64,000 bases of DNA. It comes from Bacteroidota bacterium (GTDB lineage: Bacteria; Bacteroidota; Bacteroidia; NS11-12g; UBA9320). Shown one piece after another: positions 17,960 through 27,253 of this stretch. The notes under the pieces were generated by a model. That model made no database searches, was not told the DNA's origin, and saw only the letters and a list, made by a program, of their open reading frames with translations. The stretch covers positions 62,001 through 126,000 of the forward strand of contig NVWV01000011.1 of assembly GCA_002746305.1 (NCBI GenBank). The letters are read 5' to 3'. Each line of letters begins with the position of its first letter. Position 1 is the first letter of the stretch. Both the position numbers and the translations under genes were made by a program.

Positions 17960-18742
17960 TTATTTTAAAGTGAATGAAGTGCCGATTAGTATGGCTCCCG
18001 TATTTGCCATAACATTTGCTTTTTCTCCTAAGGTGTATTGCAGTCCTTTTCCTTTTCGAAAATCAAGTCCGATTGAAAAATTGTCCGTTGCCTGTATGTG
18101 AACTCCCCAGGGAATAAATAGTCTAGAATGTAGTATTGGTTTTGCCTCAAAGCTTATGGTGTTTGAGCTAATCTGAGTAGATGGGTGTTCTCCAGGAGCA
18201 AAGTACTTTCCAGTAATAATCATCATTTCATTGTTTATAGAGATAGAACTATTCGCTCCAATTCCTCCGTACACAAAAATCCTTTTACCAATGAAGCGTT
18301 TGAAAACGTATGCAACTTCAGTGGTGATCTCAGAATGGATATTACAAAATACGAGAGAAGTATCTAAATCTTTATTCTTATAACTAACCATAGCCTCTTT
18401 TGAAGAATTAAGACCTAAGCCGAGTCGTAATTCTTGGTTTCGGTTGTAAGATCCTGTTCTTTTTTGTAAAGGATTAAACCGGAGGTTAATGAATAAAGAT
18501 ACTCCTGCAGTTGAAGCATTGGCCTCTTCCGTTAAGCCATCTAAATTATGTTTCATCATTTCGGGATCTTTAGCCAATTGACTCAATTGATTCAACGACA
18601 TGGTTTGGTATCGGTCATAACTAATACCTAGACTGCCAGAGGAACCGATTAGTCTTAGCTTCTTAAGTACAGGCTCATTGTTTTGAGCATAGACTGTAAG
18701 TGTAAATAGGAATGTTATAAGAATTATGACGTATTTCTTCAT
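17960..18742 (-). CDS. Predicted outer-membrane beta-barrel-like protein
   Basis: 260 aa from the ATG at 18742 (MKKYVIILITFLFTLTVYA, a clear signal peptide ending before Gln); a TTG/ATG two codons upstream is also possible. The mature part alternates polar and hydrophobic residues (VSLFINLRFNPL, LRLGLGLNSSKEAMVSY, NFSIGLDFRKGKGLQYTLG) and ends in a hydrophobic strand, GAILIGTSFTLK, as in small outer-membrane barrels. No assigned family. Co-transcribed with the DUF1456 gene. Confidence 0.65.
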   Translation of the reverse strand: MKKYVIILITFLFTLTVYAQNNEPVLKKLRLIGSSGSLGISYDRYQTMSLNQLSQLAKDPEMMKHNLDGLTEEANASTAGVSLFINLRFNPLQKRTGSYNRNQELRLGLGLNSSKEAMVSYKNKDLDTSLVFCNIHSEITTEVAYVFKRFIGKRIFVYGGIGANSSISINNEMMIITGKYFAPGEHPSTQISSNTISFEAKPILHSRLFIPWGVHIQATDNFSIGLDFRKGKGLQYTLGEKANVMANTGAILIGTSFTLK

Positions 18743-18822
18743 CTGCAATGTAGATTTAGGAAGTCAAATATAAGTAAAATAAGGGTTAAGGCCCATGTCT
18801 AAGTGGTTGTGAACGAACCAAT

Positions 18823-19194
18823 TTAAACATGTTGATCAATCAGTATGGTGTTCCCATCGGGATCTAAAACCACAAAGTTGGCAGGCCCTGTAGTTGATTG
18901 ATCCACTTCTGATTCTAATTTGATTCCATTGTTCTTGAGTTTCTGCTGGATTTCTCTGATGTCTTGATATGAGTCTAATTCTTTAGCACTAGGGTCCCAT
19001 CCTGGATTGAATGTCAGAATGTTGTTTTCAAACATCCCTTGAAACAATCCAATTACGGTGTTTTCGTTTTTCATGATTAAGTAGTTATGCTCTTCACTAC
19101 CGGCAAATTTTGAAAACCCCAATTTCTCATAAAATACTTTAGAGATTTGAAGATCTTTAACACTAAGACTGATTGAGAAAGCTCCTAATTTCAT
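18823..19194 (-). CDS. VOC-superfamily (glyoxalase-like) protein
   Basis: 123 aa, a single-domain vicinal-oxygen-chelate protein. It has paired beta-alpha-beta-beta-beta units: AFSISLSVKDLQISKVFYEKLGF, then FVVLDPDGNTILIDQ. The family includes glyoxalase I, dioxygenases and antibiotic-binding proteins; with no conserved metal-site set evident the substrate is unknown. The ATG at 19194 is preferred because the family normally begins close to this beta strand; an in-frame start at 19227 would add 11 residues. Confidence 0.85.
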   Translation of the reverse strand: MKLGAFSISLSVKDLQISKVFYEKLGFSKFAGSEEHNYLIMKNENTVIGLFQGMFENNILTFNPGWDPSAKELDSYQDIREIQQKLKNNGIKLESEVDQSTTGPANFVVLDPDGNTILIDQHV

Positions 19195-19258
19195 ATGAAT
19201 AAATGTTATTTTCTCAAAGTTATTCATTTTTATTAAGAGAATACCCCTCTTTAGTCGT

Positions 19259-19660
19259 CTAAAGTGGTTCTATTTTTTGGTATTTTTCTCGACAGGGCTC
19301 TCTGCATAGTCTCGAAAGGGTGAGGGTCTTTCCGTTAATGGCGTAAGATATTCTTCTATTGGAACAGGAGTCTGATTGAATGAATAAGGAATCGGAGTTG
19401 TATGTCCCTGTTGAAGGATAATCAGAATCAATACTAATTTGGCATAAGTTCCCATTTGAAGTTATGGTGCCATTTGCATAAAAGGTTAATTGCTTGTTAC
19501 TAGTAACAGTCTCAAAGGTGCCGCTTCCGTCCCCAGGGTCTGCAAGAATTTCAACTAACTTATATGAACTGGCAATAGGAGGGGCTATTGGAGTATCATC
19601 TACGGAACAGGCTGTGAAAATGATAGGAATGATTAGTGCAGTATAAATGTTCTTTCTCAT
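19259..19660 (-). CDS. Small lipoprotein, lipocalin-like/META-like
   Basis: 133 aa. A lipoprotein signal is visible (MRKNIYTALIIPIIFTAC, lipobox cysteine at residue 18). The mature region (YKLVEILADPGDGSGTFETVTSNKQLTFYANGTI, then STGTYNSDSLFI and YAINGKTLTLSR) resembles the 'lipocalin-like' domain common in Bacteroidota lipoproteins, with two pairs of cysteines. Function unknown; outer-membrane or periplasmic location inferred. Confidence 0.75.
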   Translation of the reverse strand: MRKNIYTALIIPIIFTACSVDDTPIAPPIASSYKLVEILADPGDGSGTFETVTSNKQLTFYANGTITSNGNLCQISIDSDYPSTGTYNSDSLFIQSDSCSNRRISYAINGKTLTLSRLCREPCREKYQKIEPL

Positions 19661-19707
19661 ATGCGATAAGACACGCTAAGAATGTTTTGTGTTACACGAA
19701 TTTGTTA

Positions 19708-19738
19708 TTTGAGTTTGAGGATGTAGAGCATACCTTTG
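19708..19738 (+). promoter_or_regulatory. Promoter for mtaB: TTTG-N19-TACCTTTG
   Basis: A -33 TTTG (19708-19711) and an exact -7 TAnnTTTG (19731-19738) are separated by 19 bases. The ATG at 19745 follows 6 bases after the element, so the message should be nearly leaderless. It is the clearest two-part Bacteroidota promoter in the window. Confidence 0.65.
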
Positions 19739-19744
19739 CACCCC

Positions 19745-21052
19745 ATGTCTCGCGTAGCCATACATACCTTAGGATGCAAGCTTAATTATTCGGAGAGCAG
19801 TACTATTGTCCGTCAATTAGAAAACAATGGCTTTTCAAAAGTAGAGTTTACAGATGAGGCTGATATCTACATTATCAATACCTGTTCTGTTACGGATAAT
19901 GCTGATAAAAAATGTCGTACTACTGTGAAGGGAGTTCTCAAACAGAATCCTGAAGCCTACGTTGTTGTGATTGGTTGTTATGCTCAACTTAAACCCAAAG
20001 AAATATCTGAAATACCAGGTGTAGATATGGTATTAGGTGCAGCGGAGAAGTTCAATATGATTGAACATTTGCACAGTCTACGGAAGGAAGAAAAGGCCAT
20101 TGTATTCAACAAGAATATAAAGGAAACACAAGATTTTGAGCCGGCATTTAGTTACGGTGATAGAACGCGGAGTTTCTTAAAAGTTCAAGATGGGTGTGAC
20201 TATTTTTGTTCGTTTTGTACCATTCCTTTGGCTCGAGGAAAGAGTAGAAATGCATCTGTCGCTGAAACAGTTGCAAAGGCAAAAGAGGTAGCAGCCACTG
20301 ATATTAGAGAGGTTGTTATTACGGGTGTTAATATTGGCGACTTTGGTGCGGATGAAGATTATATGGAGACGTTTTATGATCTAATTGTCGAGCTGGATAA
20401 GATAGAAGGAATTGATCGTTTTAGAATTAGTAGCATAGAGCCTAACTTGTTAAGTAATGAAATCATAGATTTTGTAGCTTCAAGTGACAAATTTGTTCCC
20501 CATTTTCATATCCCATTGCAAAGTGGAGATGATGAGGTTCTTGCCAAGATGCGTAGAAAGTACTTAAGCGATTTATATGTAGAACGCATAACTCGGATTA
20601 AAAAGCAGATGCCAAACTGCTGTATTGGTGTAGATGTAATAGTTGGTTTTCCGGGTGAGACGGAAGAACATTTTTTGAATACCTATAAATTCTTGAATGA
20701 ATTGGATATTAGTTATTTGCACGTGTTTCCATATTCGGAAAGAAACAATACGACAGCAAAAAAAATGGCTAATAAGGTGACAAAAGCAGAAAAAACAAAT
20801 CGTGCTCAACGCCTCAGAATCTTAAGTGCTAAGAAGAAGCGTTACTTCTATGAGGCTCAACTGGGAAGAAGTATGGATGTACTCTGGGAGGAGGAGCGAC
20901 AGGGAGATAATATGCAAGGCTTTTCTCAAAACTATGTGCGTTTTGAAGCTGTATATGATGCGACGCGAGTGAATACTATAGAGCGTCTGACTTTTGATGA
21001 GATAAATGAGAGTGGTCTTGCCAAAGCAAGCTTGAAGGAACATTTGCAATAA
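19745..21052 (+). CDS. mtaB: tRNA threonylcarbamoyladenosine (t6A37) methylthiotransferase
   Basis: 435 aa from the ATG at 19745; an upstream TTG lies inside the promoter and is not a credible start. It is a radical SAM methylthiotransferase that converts t6A37 to ms2t6A37 in tRNAs. The UPF0004 domain has the cluster cysteines C11 (LGCKLNYSES), C47 (NTCSVT) and C78 (IGCYAQ). The radical SAM CxxxCxxC is C151/C155/C158 (GCDYFCSFCTIP). A short TRAM-like tail follows. NTCSVTDNADKK and GCKLNYSES favour MtaB over MiaB or RimO. Confidence 0.92.
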   Translation: MSRVAIHTLGCKLNYSESSTIVRQLENNGFSKVEFTDEADIYIINTCSVTDNADKKCRTTVKGVLKQNPEAYVVVIGCYAQLKPKEISEIPGVDMVLGAAEKFNMIEHLHSLRKEEKAIVFNKNIKETQDFEPAFSYGDRTRSFLKVQDGCDYFCSFCTIPLARGKSRNASVAETVAKAKEVAATDIREVVITGVNIGDFGADEDYMETFYDLIVELDKIEGIDRFRISSIEPNLLSNEIIDFVASSDKFVPHFHIPLQSGDDEVLAKMRRKYLSDLYVERITRIKKQMPNCCIGVDVIVGFPGETEEHFLNTYKFLNELDISYLHVFPYSERNNTTAKKMANKVTKAEKTNRAQRLRILSAKKKRYFYEAQLGRSMDVLWEEERQGDNMQGFSQNYVRFEAVYDATRVNTIERLTFDEINESGLAKASLKEHLQ

Positions 21053-21147
21053 AGCAACACAACGATACTTTTACATCTTTTAACTAATCTTAGCGATAAA
21101 CTCTGAGATGTCAACTTTCATCCCTTTATTCGCAGTTACAACACAAT

Positions 21148-22269
21148 ATGTATCCTACTTTATACCACGCAGTACTCGATATTTTTGGAATAGAGATTGG
21201 CTTTTTTAAGATTGTCATGATGTTCGGTTTCTTTGTTGCTTTAGGCTTTTTAGCAGCAAACTGGGTAATGACTCTTGAACTAAAGCGATATGAAGCTGAA
21301 GGAAAAATTAAGGCATTTCAAAAAGCTATAGAGAAGCCTAATGTAATTTGGGAATATTTTACCAGTGTACTTATAGGTTTTGTTTTTGGATATAAGATGG
21401 TTTATCTCATGCTCAATTTTGGCGAGCATTCTGGGAACCCTCAGTCATTTATACTGTCTAGTGAGGGGTCTTGGTTGTGGGGAATCCTCTTAGCGGTAGG
21501 TTTTGCAGGGTTTAAATACTATCAATTACGCAATGAACCAGCATTTGTAGAAGGGCAAACCAGAACATTTCATCCGTACGAGATGATGGGAAATTTGACG
21601 TTGATCGCTGCAATAACCGGTTTCGCTGGAGCAAAGCTTTTCCATCATCTTGAGTATTTTTCAGAGTTGGTCAAAGACCCTATGGTTCTGTTTAGAGATC
21701 CATTTAGTGGGCTTACCTATTTTGGAGGTCTACTAGGAGGTGCGATTGGAGTGATTTGGTATGCAAATAAGCATGGGGTGAAATGGAAGCACATGTTGGA
21801 CATAGGAGGTCCAGCTATGATGTTGGCCTATGGTGTAGGCAGAATGGGTTGCCATATGAGTGGAGATGGAGATTGGGGAATTGAAAATCTTTCTCCTAAA
21901 CCGGGGTGGCTTAATTGGCTACCTGATTGGGCTTGGGCATATAAGTATCCAGGGAACGTACACAACATAGTTTTGGAAAATCCGGTTTGGCCAACGCCTA
22001 TATACGAAGTGGTCATGGCTCTAATTATATTTGGTATTTTGTGGTCTATTAGAAAGAGATTTGTCCCCGGAATTCTCTTTAGTATCTATTTGATTTTTGC
22101 TGGTTTTGAGCGTTTTTTAATTGAAAAAATAAGAGTGAATCCAGATCAGTTCAATAATATTGGCTTTACACAAGCAGAACTTATATCTCTTGCCATGATG
22201 TTTGCTGGTTTAGTGGGAATATTTTATTTTCACAAAACAAGACCGCAAAAAGAGGTTGTAGAAGAGTAG
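21148..22269 (+). CDS. lgt: Prolipoprotein diacylglyceryl transferase-like membrane protein (copy 1)
   Basis: 373 aa with about seven to eight membrane segments. It fits Lgt, which attaches diacylglycerol to the lipobox cysteine of prolipoproteins. The signature region reads YGVGRMGCHMSGDGDWGIE (the GRxG core) and is preceded by TYFGGLLGG; the final segments (FSIYLIFAGFERFLIEKIRVNP) carry the conserved RFLIE. It is longer than E. coli Lgt (about 290 aa) because of inserts near residues 30-60 and 255-275. A second, shorter homologue lies at 60537-61343. Confidence 0.85.
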   Translation: MYPTLYHAVLDIFGIEIGFFKIVMMFGFFVALGFLAANWVMTLELKRYEAEGKIKAFQKAIEKPNVIWEYFTSVLIGFVFGYKMVYLMLNFGEHSGNPQSFILSSEGSWLWGILLAVGFAGFKYYQLRNEPAFVEGQTRTFHPYEMMGNLTLIAAITGFAGAKLFHHLEYFSELVKDPMVLFRDPFSGLTYFGGLLGGAIGVIWYANKHGVKWKHMLDIGGPAMMLAYGVGRMGCHMSGDGDWGIENLSPKPGWLNWLPDWAWAYKYPGNVHNIVLENPVWPTPIYEVVMALIIFGILWSIRKRFVPGILFSIYLIFAGFERFLIEKIRVNPDQFNNIGFTQAELISLAMMFAGLVGIFYFHKTRPQKEVVEE

Positions 22270-22331
22270 AACATTTTTTTTGACAATTTGTTGTAATTTC
22301 TATTCCTATCTTAGCAACCAATTTAAAGCAT

Positions 22332-24341
22332 ATGAATAAACACTTACTTTGTTCCATTTTTCTTATTTTGACCACTTCATTATTTGCTCAAGACACACTT
22401 GTGGTTGATGCTCATGTAAGTACACAGATGGTGTGGCATGTCAACTATGATAAGAAGGCTTATTTCCCCACCGAAGGAAAGCAGTATCGTAAGATTTACA
22501 TGTACTTCACTTTGGGTTGTGCAGATGGTGGATGCAGTGGATGGGACTATGATGTGTTAACTCAAATCATGCACAATACGGGAGCCATAGATAGCTCTGT
22601 ACAAAAATTAGATACAATTTCAGAAACCCCTTTAGTAGTGGATACCACTTGGAGGGTATTTGATGTGTTAGAACCATACGAATTAGGTAGATTAATTACC
22701 CCTTATGGTACCTATATGCGAGATAATTCCAATGGCTTTAATAATAATTGGACACATACCTTTAAGTACGATGTAACGGATTACATATCGCTGCTTAAAG
22801 ACAGTGTTATTATTAGAGCAAAATACAATGGATGGAGTGCAGGATTTAGTGCGGATATCAAATTTGAGTTTATAGAAGGAACTCCACAACGCAAAGTCAT
22901 CAGTATTCAAAATATGTACATCAAAGGTGGTGGATATTCAAATTCTGAGCAATTCGAAAGAGATGTAATCCCTGCTAAGACATTTGCAGTACCCGTTGGG
23001 ACAAAATCTGCACAAGCTAAAGTGATTGTAACGGGTCATGGGAATAATTCAGGGAGTAATTGCGGAGAGTTTTGCGATAAAGATTATTATTTCTCAGTGA
23101 ACGGTGAAAAGAAATTTTCGTATAGAATGTGGCGAGAAGATTGTGGAGCGGTACCTATTAGACCGCAAGGAGGAACATACCTGTATCCAAGAGCAAACTG
23201 GTGTCCAGGTGATAAGGTTGCAGAGCAAAGATGGGAGCTGACTCCATTTCTCGGAGGAGATTCTATAACCTTGGATATGGATATTGAAGCCTATAGTAAT
23301 ACAGATGGAGGAGGAGGAAGTAGTCACAGTATCTCAAGTACCGTTTTCTTTTATGGAAAAGATAATTATACATTCGATGCTGAGCTAAATACCATTATGG
23401 CACCTAGCACCGAAAGTGAGTTTATAAACTACAATCCCAGTTGTGGCGAAGTAATTGTCGTTATAAAAAATAACAGTAGAACTCCGCTAACATATACTAG
23501 AATCGAATATGGACCTCAGGGTGGTGTAATGAGAACCGGTGAATGGAAAGGGAATCTTGGTTTTGAAGAGATGGATACTGTTTTCCTACCTCCTCCCTAT
23601 TGGACTGGTATAGATCTTGGTCATACTCAGTTTGTAGCAAAATTAGGTACTCCAAATCATGCTTACAATGATGATAATATAGCAAACGATATGTTTGTTA
23701 GTAATGTTGAACTGGTACCCAGATGGGAACCTATTCGAGTATTATTTAGGAGTAATGGACAACCACAAGAGAATAGAATAACCATTACCAATGAAAAAGG
23801 TGAGGTTGTTTGGGAATTGGGTGATTTCACAGCAAATACCATTTATGATGAAGATATAAGCTTACCTGTGGGTTGCTATGAATTTTTGTTGACAGATGAA
23901 AATGAAGATGGTTTAGATTGGTGGGTTTATAGTCAATCTGGTCAAACAAGTAGAACCGGTGGTTCTATGAGAATATTTAAGCAAAGTGGCGGATTGTATG
24001 CCACAGCAGTTGATTTTGGTAAGGAGTTTAGAGCCAACTTTATTGTAGGTCAAATGGATGTTCAAGAAGCTCCTCTTGTGCCTGCCACATCGCTAGATGT
24101 ATTTCCAAATCCTTCCAATGGGAAAATAAGCATCCTTGTACCAGCTTTTGATCAAGGGGTGGTCAAAATAGAAGTGGTAGATAGACTTGGAAGAGTACAT
24201 TTGGAAAGAGAGAATACATCAAGTGATAAAGAGTATTGGGAAGTTTTGGATATTACAGGACTGCAAGAAGACTTATACATAATTAGAGTTTCCATTGGAG
24301 ATGAAGTAGTTTCTAAAAAGCTACTTAAATTTGATAAATAG
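22332..24341 (+). CDS. Secreted PNGase F-like glycoprotein-active protein with T9SS tail
   Basis: 669 aa with a signal peptide (residues 1-19). Two jelly-roll domains follow in the style of flavobacterial peptide-N-glycosidase F, which releases N-glycans from glycoproteins. Landmarks are YMYFTLGCADGGCSGWDYD in the first domain and VTGHGNNSGSNCGEFC, MWREDCGAVPIRPQGG and RANWCPGDKV in the second. A further beta domain spans about 400-580 and a type-A T9SS tail follows (LDVFPNPSNGKISI to SKKLLKFDK). Catalytic acid residues were not verified individually. A TATCTTAG box lies about 25 bp before the start. It may deglycosylate algal or animal glycoproteins. Confidence 0.8.
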   Translation: MNKHLLCSIFLILTTSLFAQDTLVVDAHVSTQMVWHVNYDKKAYFPTEGKQYRKIYMYFTLGCADGGCSGWDYDVLTQIMHNTGAIDSSVQKLDTISETPLVVDTTWRVFDVLEPYELGRLITPYGTYMRDNSNGFNNNWTHTFKYDVTDYISLLKDSVIIRAKYNGWSAGFSADIKFEFIEGTPQRKVISIQNMYIKGGGYSNSEQFERDVIPAKTFAVPVGTKSAQAKVIVTGHGNNSGSNCGEFCDKDYYFSVNGEKKFSYRMWREDCGAVPIRPQGGTYLYPRANWCPGDKVAEQRWELTPFLGGDSITLDMDIEAYSNTDGGGGSSHSISSTVFFYGKDNYTFDAELNTIMAPSTESEFINYNPSCGEVIVVIKNNSRTPLTYTRIEYGPQGGVMRTGEWKGNLGFEEMDTVFLPPPYWTGIDLGHTQFVAKLGTPNHAYNDDNIANDMFVSNVELVPRWEPIRVLFRSNGQPQENRITITNEKGEVVWELGDFTANTIYDEDISLPVGCYEFLLTDENEDGLDWWVYSQSGQTSRTGGSMRIFKQSGGLYATAVDFGKEFRANFIVGQMDVQEAPLVPATSLDVFPNPSNGKISILVPAFDQGVVKIEVVDRLGRVHLERENTSSDKEYWEVLDITGLQEDLYIIRVSIGDEVVSKKLLKFDK

Positions 24342-24346
24342 AAATC

Positions 24347-26005
24347 ATGACGGAAGGGATTGACCTTTATCAGAAGCATAAAGTCCTGCTTGAAGATGCG
24401 ATAACTGCTCTTTCTACTCGACAATTTTTCTCGCCTTACCCAGAACATCCAAAGGCCTATGCCGAAGATTTAGATGCACAAGGAAAAGATGCTTTCGGTA
24501 GATTGTTAAATGAGAATTTTACAGAACTTAATCAAACGGCTGACAGTTGGATAGGAGAGGAGGTCTCTCCCGTTTGGCAATATGGAATCGGGGTCAAGTA
24601 TCCAAGTACAAGTATTGATACCTATGTTTCAAACAGTGCTCATGCAGCGAAGAGTTGGAAAGCGATTTCTATACAAGACCGTGCTGGAATTCTGATTGAA
24701 AGTTTAGAACGTATAAGGTCACGTTTCTTTGAGTTGGCTTATGCTACAATACATACCACTGGTCAAAGTCATATGATGGCTTTTCAGGCAAGTGGTCCAC
24801 ATGCAGCAGATAGGGCTTTAGAGGCCGTTGCAATGGGAGTTCAGGAGCTTACACGCTATCCAGAAGAAATCACGTTTGTGAAACCTTTGGGTAAATACAA
24901 GCTAACCATCGAAAAATCGTGGAAACCAATACCTAAGGGGATAGGTTTGGTTATCGGTTGCTCAACTTTTCCAACATGGAATACCGTTCCAGGTGTATAT
25001 GCCAATTTAATTGCAGGAAATACAGTTATTATCAAACCACATCCTAAATCTATATTAGCCATCGCCATTTTTACTGCAGAACTCCGCAAGGTGATATCTG
25101 AATTTGGTTTAGATCCCAACACTGTTCAATTGGCAGTCGATACTCTCGGTGAGCCCATCACCAAAAAGCTTGCAGAACATAGTGATATTAAACTGATTGA
25201 CTATACTGGAGGAAGTTCATTTGGCTCATATATTGAATCTCTAAACAAAACGGTATTTACAGAGAAGTCAGGGATAAATTCAGTGATTTTAGATTCTGTG
25301 GAAGACATCAAATCCGTTGCTCAGAATATTGCTTTTTCGGCTTGTTTATACAGCGGCCAGATGTGTACTGCACCTCAGAACGTTTTTATACCTGAAGTAG
25401 TGAGGACTGAGAATGGGACTTTAACCTTTGAAGAGGTTGCAAGTCAAATTGCCGAAGCTGTAAAAGGTGTAATTTTTCACCCTAAAATGGGAGTAGGAAC
25501 ATTGGGTAACATACAAAGTGATAAGACTTTGAAGCATATTAAAGAAGCCAAAATTCAAGAAGGTGACTTGTTGTTGGGACCACAAGAAATAATAAATCCT
25601 GAAGCTCCTAATTCCCGAATACAAAGTCCATCAGTTATAGCTGTAAATTCACAAAACTCAGTTTACAAACAAGAGTACTTTGGTCCAGTATTGTTTTTAA
25701 TTAAAACTTTGGATACTCATGAGTCCATTTTACTTGCAGCGGAGTTGGCAGAAACTAAAGGAGCAATATCATGTTTGGCTTTCAGTACCAATACTGAAAC
25801 TCAAATCACAATAGAAGAAAGTATGAATGCTGTTTTTACTCCTGTAAGTTTTAATCTATCGGGTGCAGGTTTCGTGAACCAACATGCAGCGTTTTCCGAT
25901 TTTCATGTTACTGGTGGGAATCCTGCGGGTAATGCAACGTTTGCCGATGCAACCTTTCTCAATAGGCGTTTTGTGTGGGTAGGAAATAGAAGAATGGAGT
26001 CTTAG
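24347..26005 (+). CDS. paaN: PaaN-type aldehyde dehydrogenase
   Basis: 552 aa NAD(P)-dependent aldehyde dehydrogenase closest in layout to phenylacetic acid degradation protein PaaN. The catalytic cysteine is in YSGQMCTAPQN and the catalytic glutamate in FTEKSGINS; the cofactor-site TGGSSFGSYI precedes it. The long N-terminal extension (HKVLLEDAITALSTRQFFSPYPEHP) distinguishes PaaN from ordinary ALDHs. No other paa gene is in the window, so the substrate may be another aryl or fatty aldehyde. It starts 5 bases after the PNGase F-like stop, probably on the same message although the functions appear unrelated. Confidence 0.87.
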   Translation: MTEGIDLYQKHKVLLEDAITALSTRQFFSPYPEHPKAYAEDLDAQGKDAFGRLLNENFTELNQTADSWIGEEVSPVWQYGIGVKYPSTSIDTYVSNSAHAAKSWKAISIQDRAGILIESLERIRSRFFELAYATIHTTGQSHMMAFQASGPHAADRALEAVAMGVQELTRYPEEITFVKPLGKYKLTIEKSWKPIPKGIGLVIGCSTFPTWNTVPGVYANLIAGNTVIIKPHPKSILAIAIFTAELRKVISEFGLDPNTVQLAVDTLGEPITKKLAEHSDIKLIDYTGGSSFGSYIESLNKTVFTEKSGINSVILDSVEDIKSVAQNIAFSACLYSGQMCTAPQNVFIPEVVRTENGTLTFEEVASQIAEAVKGVIFHPKMGVGTLGNIQSDKTLKHIKEAKIQEGDLLLGPQEIINPEAPNSRIQSPSVIAVNSQNSVYKQEYFGPVLFLIKTLDTHESILLAAELAETKGAISCLAFSTNTETQITIEESMNAVFTPVSFNLSGAGFVNQHAAFSDFHVTGGNPAGNATFADATFLNRRFVWVGNRRMES

Positions 26006-26460
26006 AAATCTGGACAACCAAATTGATATCTTCTTGGATGTAACATCCTTTTTCTTTTAAAAATCCTTGTTTGTTTCTTTTTCTGTCTCTCACTTTTCTT
26101 TTCGGATTTAGTTAAAACTTTAGGGCTAGTCCTCTCATTTGTTGGCTCATTCTTAGTAGCTGTTGTTTGAGCGTGAATGGGTTTTACGTTAAACCCAAAT
26201 ACTGCAATTAGAGTTAGAATAGCATAATGAATCTTATACCGGAAACTGAATCTGGGTTGAGATAGCTGAGTATTGTCAAAAATACCGCATACTTGTTTGT
26301 TTGCGATTATTTCCTTGATTTCGTCTATGGATTTATCTCTAAAATCTATGATGGAGTTGCTGCAAGAACCGCAATAAAATGTTCCGTCTCCTTGAGTGAC
26401 TTTACTCAAAGACATGGGGCATGGACTGTTAATTTTGAGAGGCTGATTTACAGGATTCAC
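26002..26460 (-). CDS. Bacteroidota zinc-ribbon-like membrane protein
   Basis: 152 aa. Residues 12-50 hold a CP-x(n)-FYCGSCSNSIIDFRDKSIDEI pattern. I recognise this as the short cysteine module of many Bacteroidota membrane proteins ('C..NW..M....G.FC..C.K.V.DFT'). One membrane segment follows (HYAILTLIAVFGFNVKPI) and then a basic, low-complexity tail (KSEKKSERQKKKQTRIFKRKR). No function is known. The last 4 bases overlap the convergent paaN stop. Confidence 0.65.
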   Translation of the reverse strand: MNPVNQPLKINSPCPMSLSKVTQGDGTFYCGSCSNSIIDFRDKSIDEIKEIIANKQVCGIFDNTQLSQPRFSFRYKIHYAILTLIAVFGFNVKPIHAQTTATKNEPTNERTSPKVLTKSEKKSERQKKKQTRIFKRKRMLHPRRYQFGCPDF

Positions 26461-26487
26461 TTCCCGAAGATAGGGTAAATGAATGAA

Positions 26488-26539
26488 AGACTCAACATGA
26501 AGATGTCGGAACCTCTCTATCTCTGGGGTTGAGTTTTTT
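26488..26539 (+). terminator. Terminator-like hairpin on + strand
   Basis: ACTCAAC (26490-26496) pairs with GTTGAGT (26528-26534), extended by two weaker pairs, and is followed by a six-T run. The loop is long (31 nt). On the + strand it would end read-through from paaN after crossing the antisense of the 26002-26460 gene. Confidence 0.4.
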
Positions 26540-26570
26540 AAATCTCAATTCGCCAAAGAACTAAAAGTGC

Positions 26571-27236
26571 CTACTTCCCGATAGCCTTTCTCAGGTAATC
26601 ATTGACTGGTTTCATGGCGTGGTATCTTTCCATAATGGTGGATATCAGCTTGTCTGAGGCTATAAGTTTAGGATTAAGGTCGGACACGTAATAGAATTGC
26701 TTATTTAAGATGAGAGGCTCTTTTTCTGCTGCATCTTGATACTCCTTAGGAATTCGCTTCATGGTCTCTCCTAAAATAGTCTCAAAGTGGGTATTGAAAT
26801 CTCCAGTATCAATCAATTTATGAAATGATTTTCCGTCCTTCATCAAACTTTCTCGAATACCTACCAGTTGGTCCTTGTCTGGAGAATAGCTTCCCCCCAT
26901 TACACCGCAGTGTCCAGGCCCCAGTCGAACGAATAATCCGGGAACACTTTTGTCTTTTTTGCCTGCTGTAGAGATAAAGCAATTAAGCTGCAAATTGTAA
27001 GGTGTTTTGTCTTTGGAAAATCGAATATCCCTGTTGATTCGAGAAATGGACTCCTTTGGTAATATTGATAGTTTTTCATGCTTCCCTACTTCAGCTATTA
27101 AGTCTATAGTGAATTTTGCAAATGGATTTTTTACTGATTCCTCATAGCGTTTCCTTTGTGAATGAAACCATTCCTTGTGGTTATTGGCAGCCAAATCCTT
27201 GAAAAATTGAACGTAGTCTTCAGAAAAATATTTCAT
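26571..27236 (-). CDS. DUF2461 family protein
   Basis: 221 aa from the ATG at 27236; longer in-frame starts would run into the upstream gene. The sequence follows DUF2461 throughout: YVQFFKDLAANNHKEWFHSQRKRYEE, RINRDIRFSKDKTPYN, GHCGVMGGSY, and the end AMKPVNDYLRKAIG. Biochemical role unknown; a cytoplasmic protein. It begins 17 bases after the DUF1761 gene and should be co-transcribed with it, hence probably under the ECF42-type promoter before that gene. Confidence 0.9.
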   Translation of the reverse strand: MKYFSEDYVQFFKDLAANNHKEWFHSQRKRYEESVKNPFAKFTIDLIAEVGKHEKLSILPKESISRINRDIRFSKDKTPYNLQLNCFISTAGKKDKSVPGLFVRLGPGHCGVMGGSYSPDKDQLVGIRESLMKDGKSFHKLIDTGDFNTHFETILGETMKRIPKEYQDAAEKEPLILNKQFYYVSDLNPKLIASDKLISTIMERYHAMKPVNDYLRKAIGK

Positions 27237-27253
27237 GTTGTAAAAGTATAAAT

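Noticed and set aside
19687..19701. TTACACGAA resembling the -10 side of the DUF1761 promoter
   Set aside because: There is no TGTCCC partner 17 bases away; the match is limited to a few bases.
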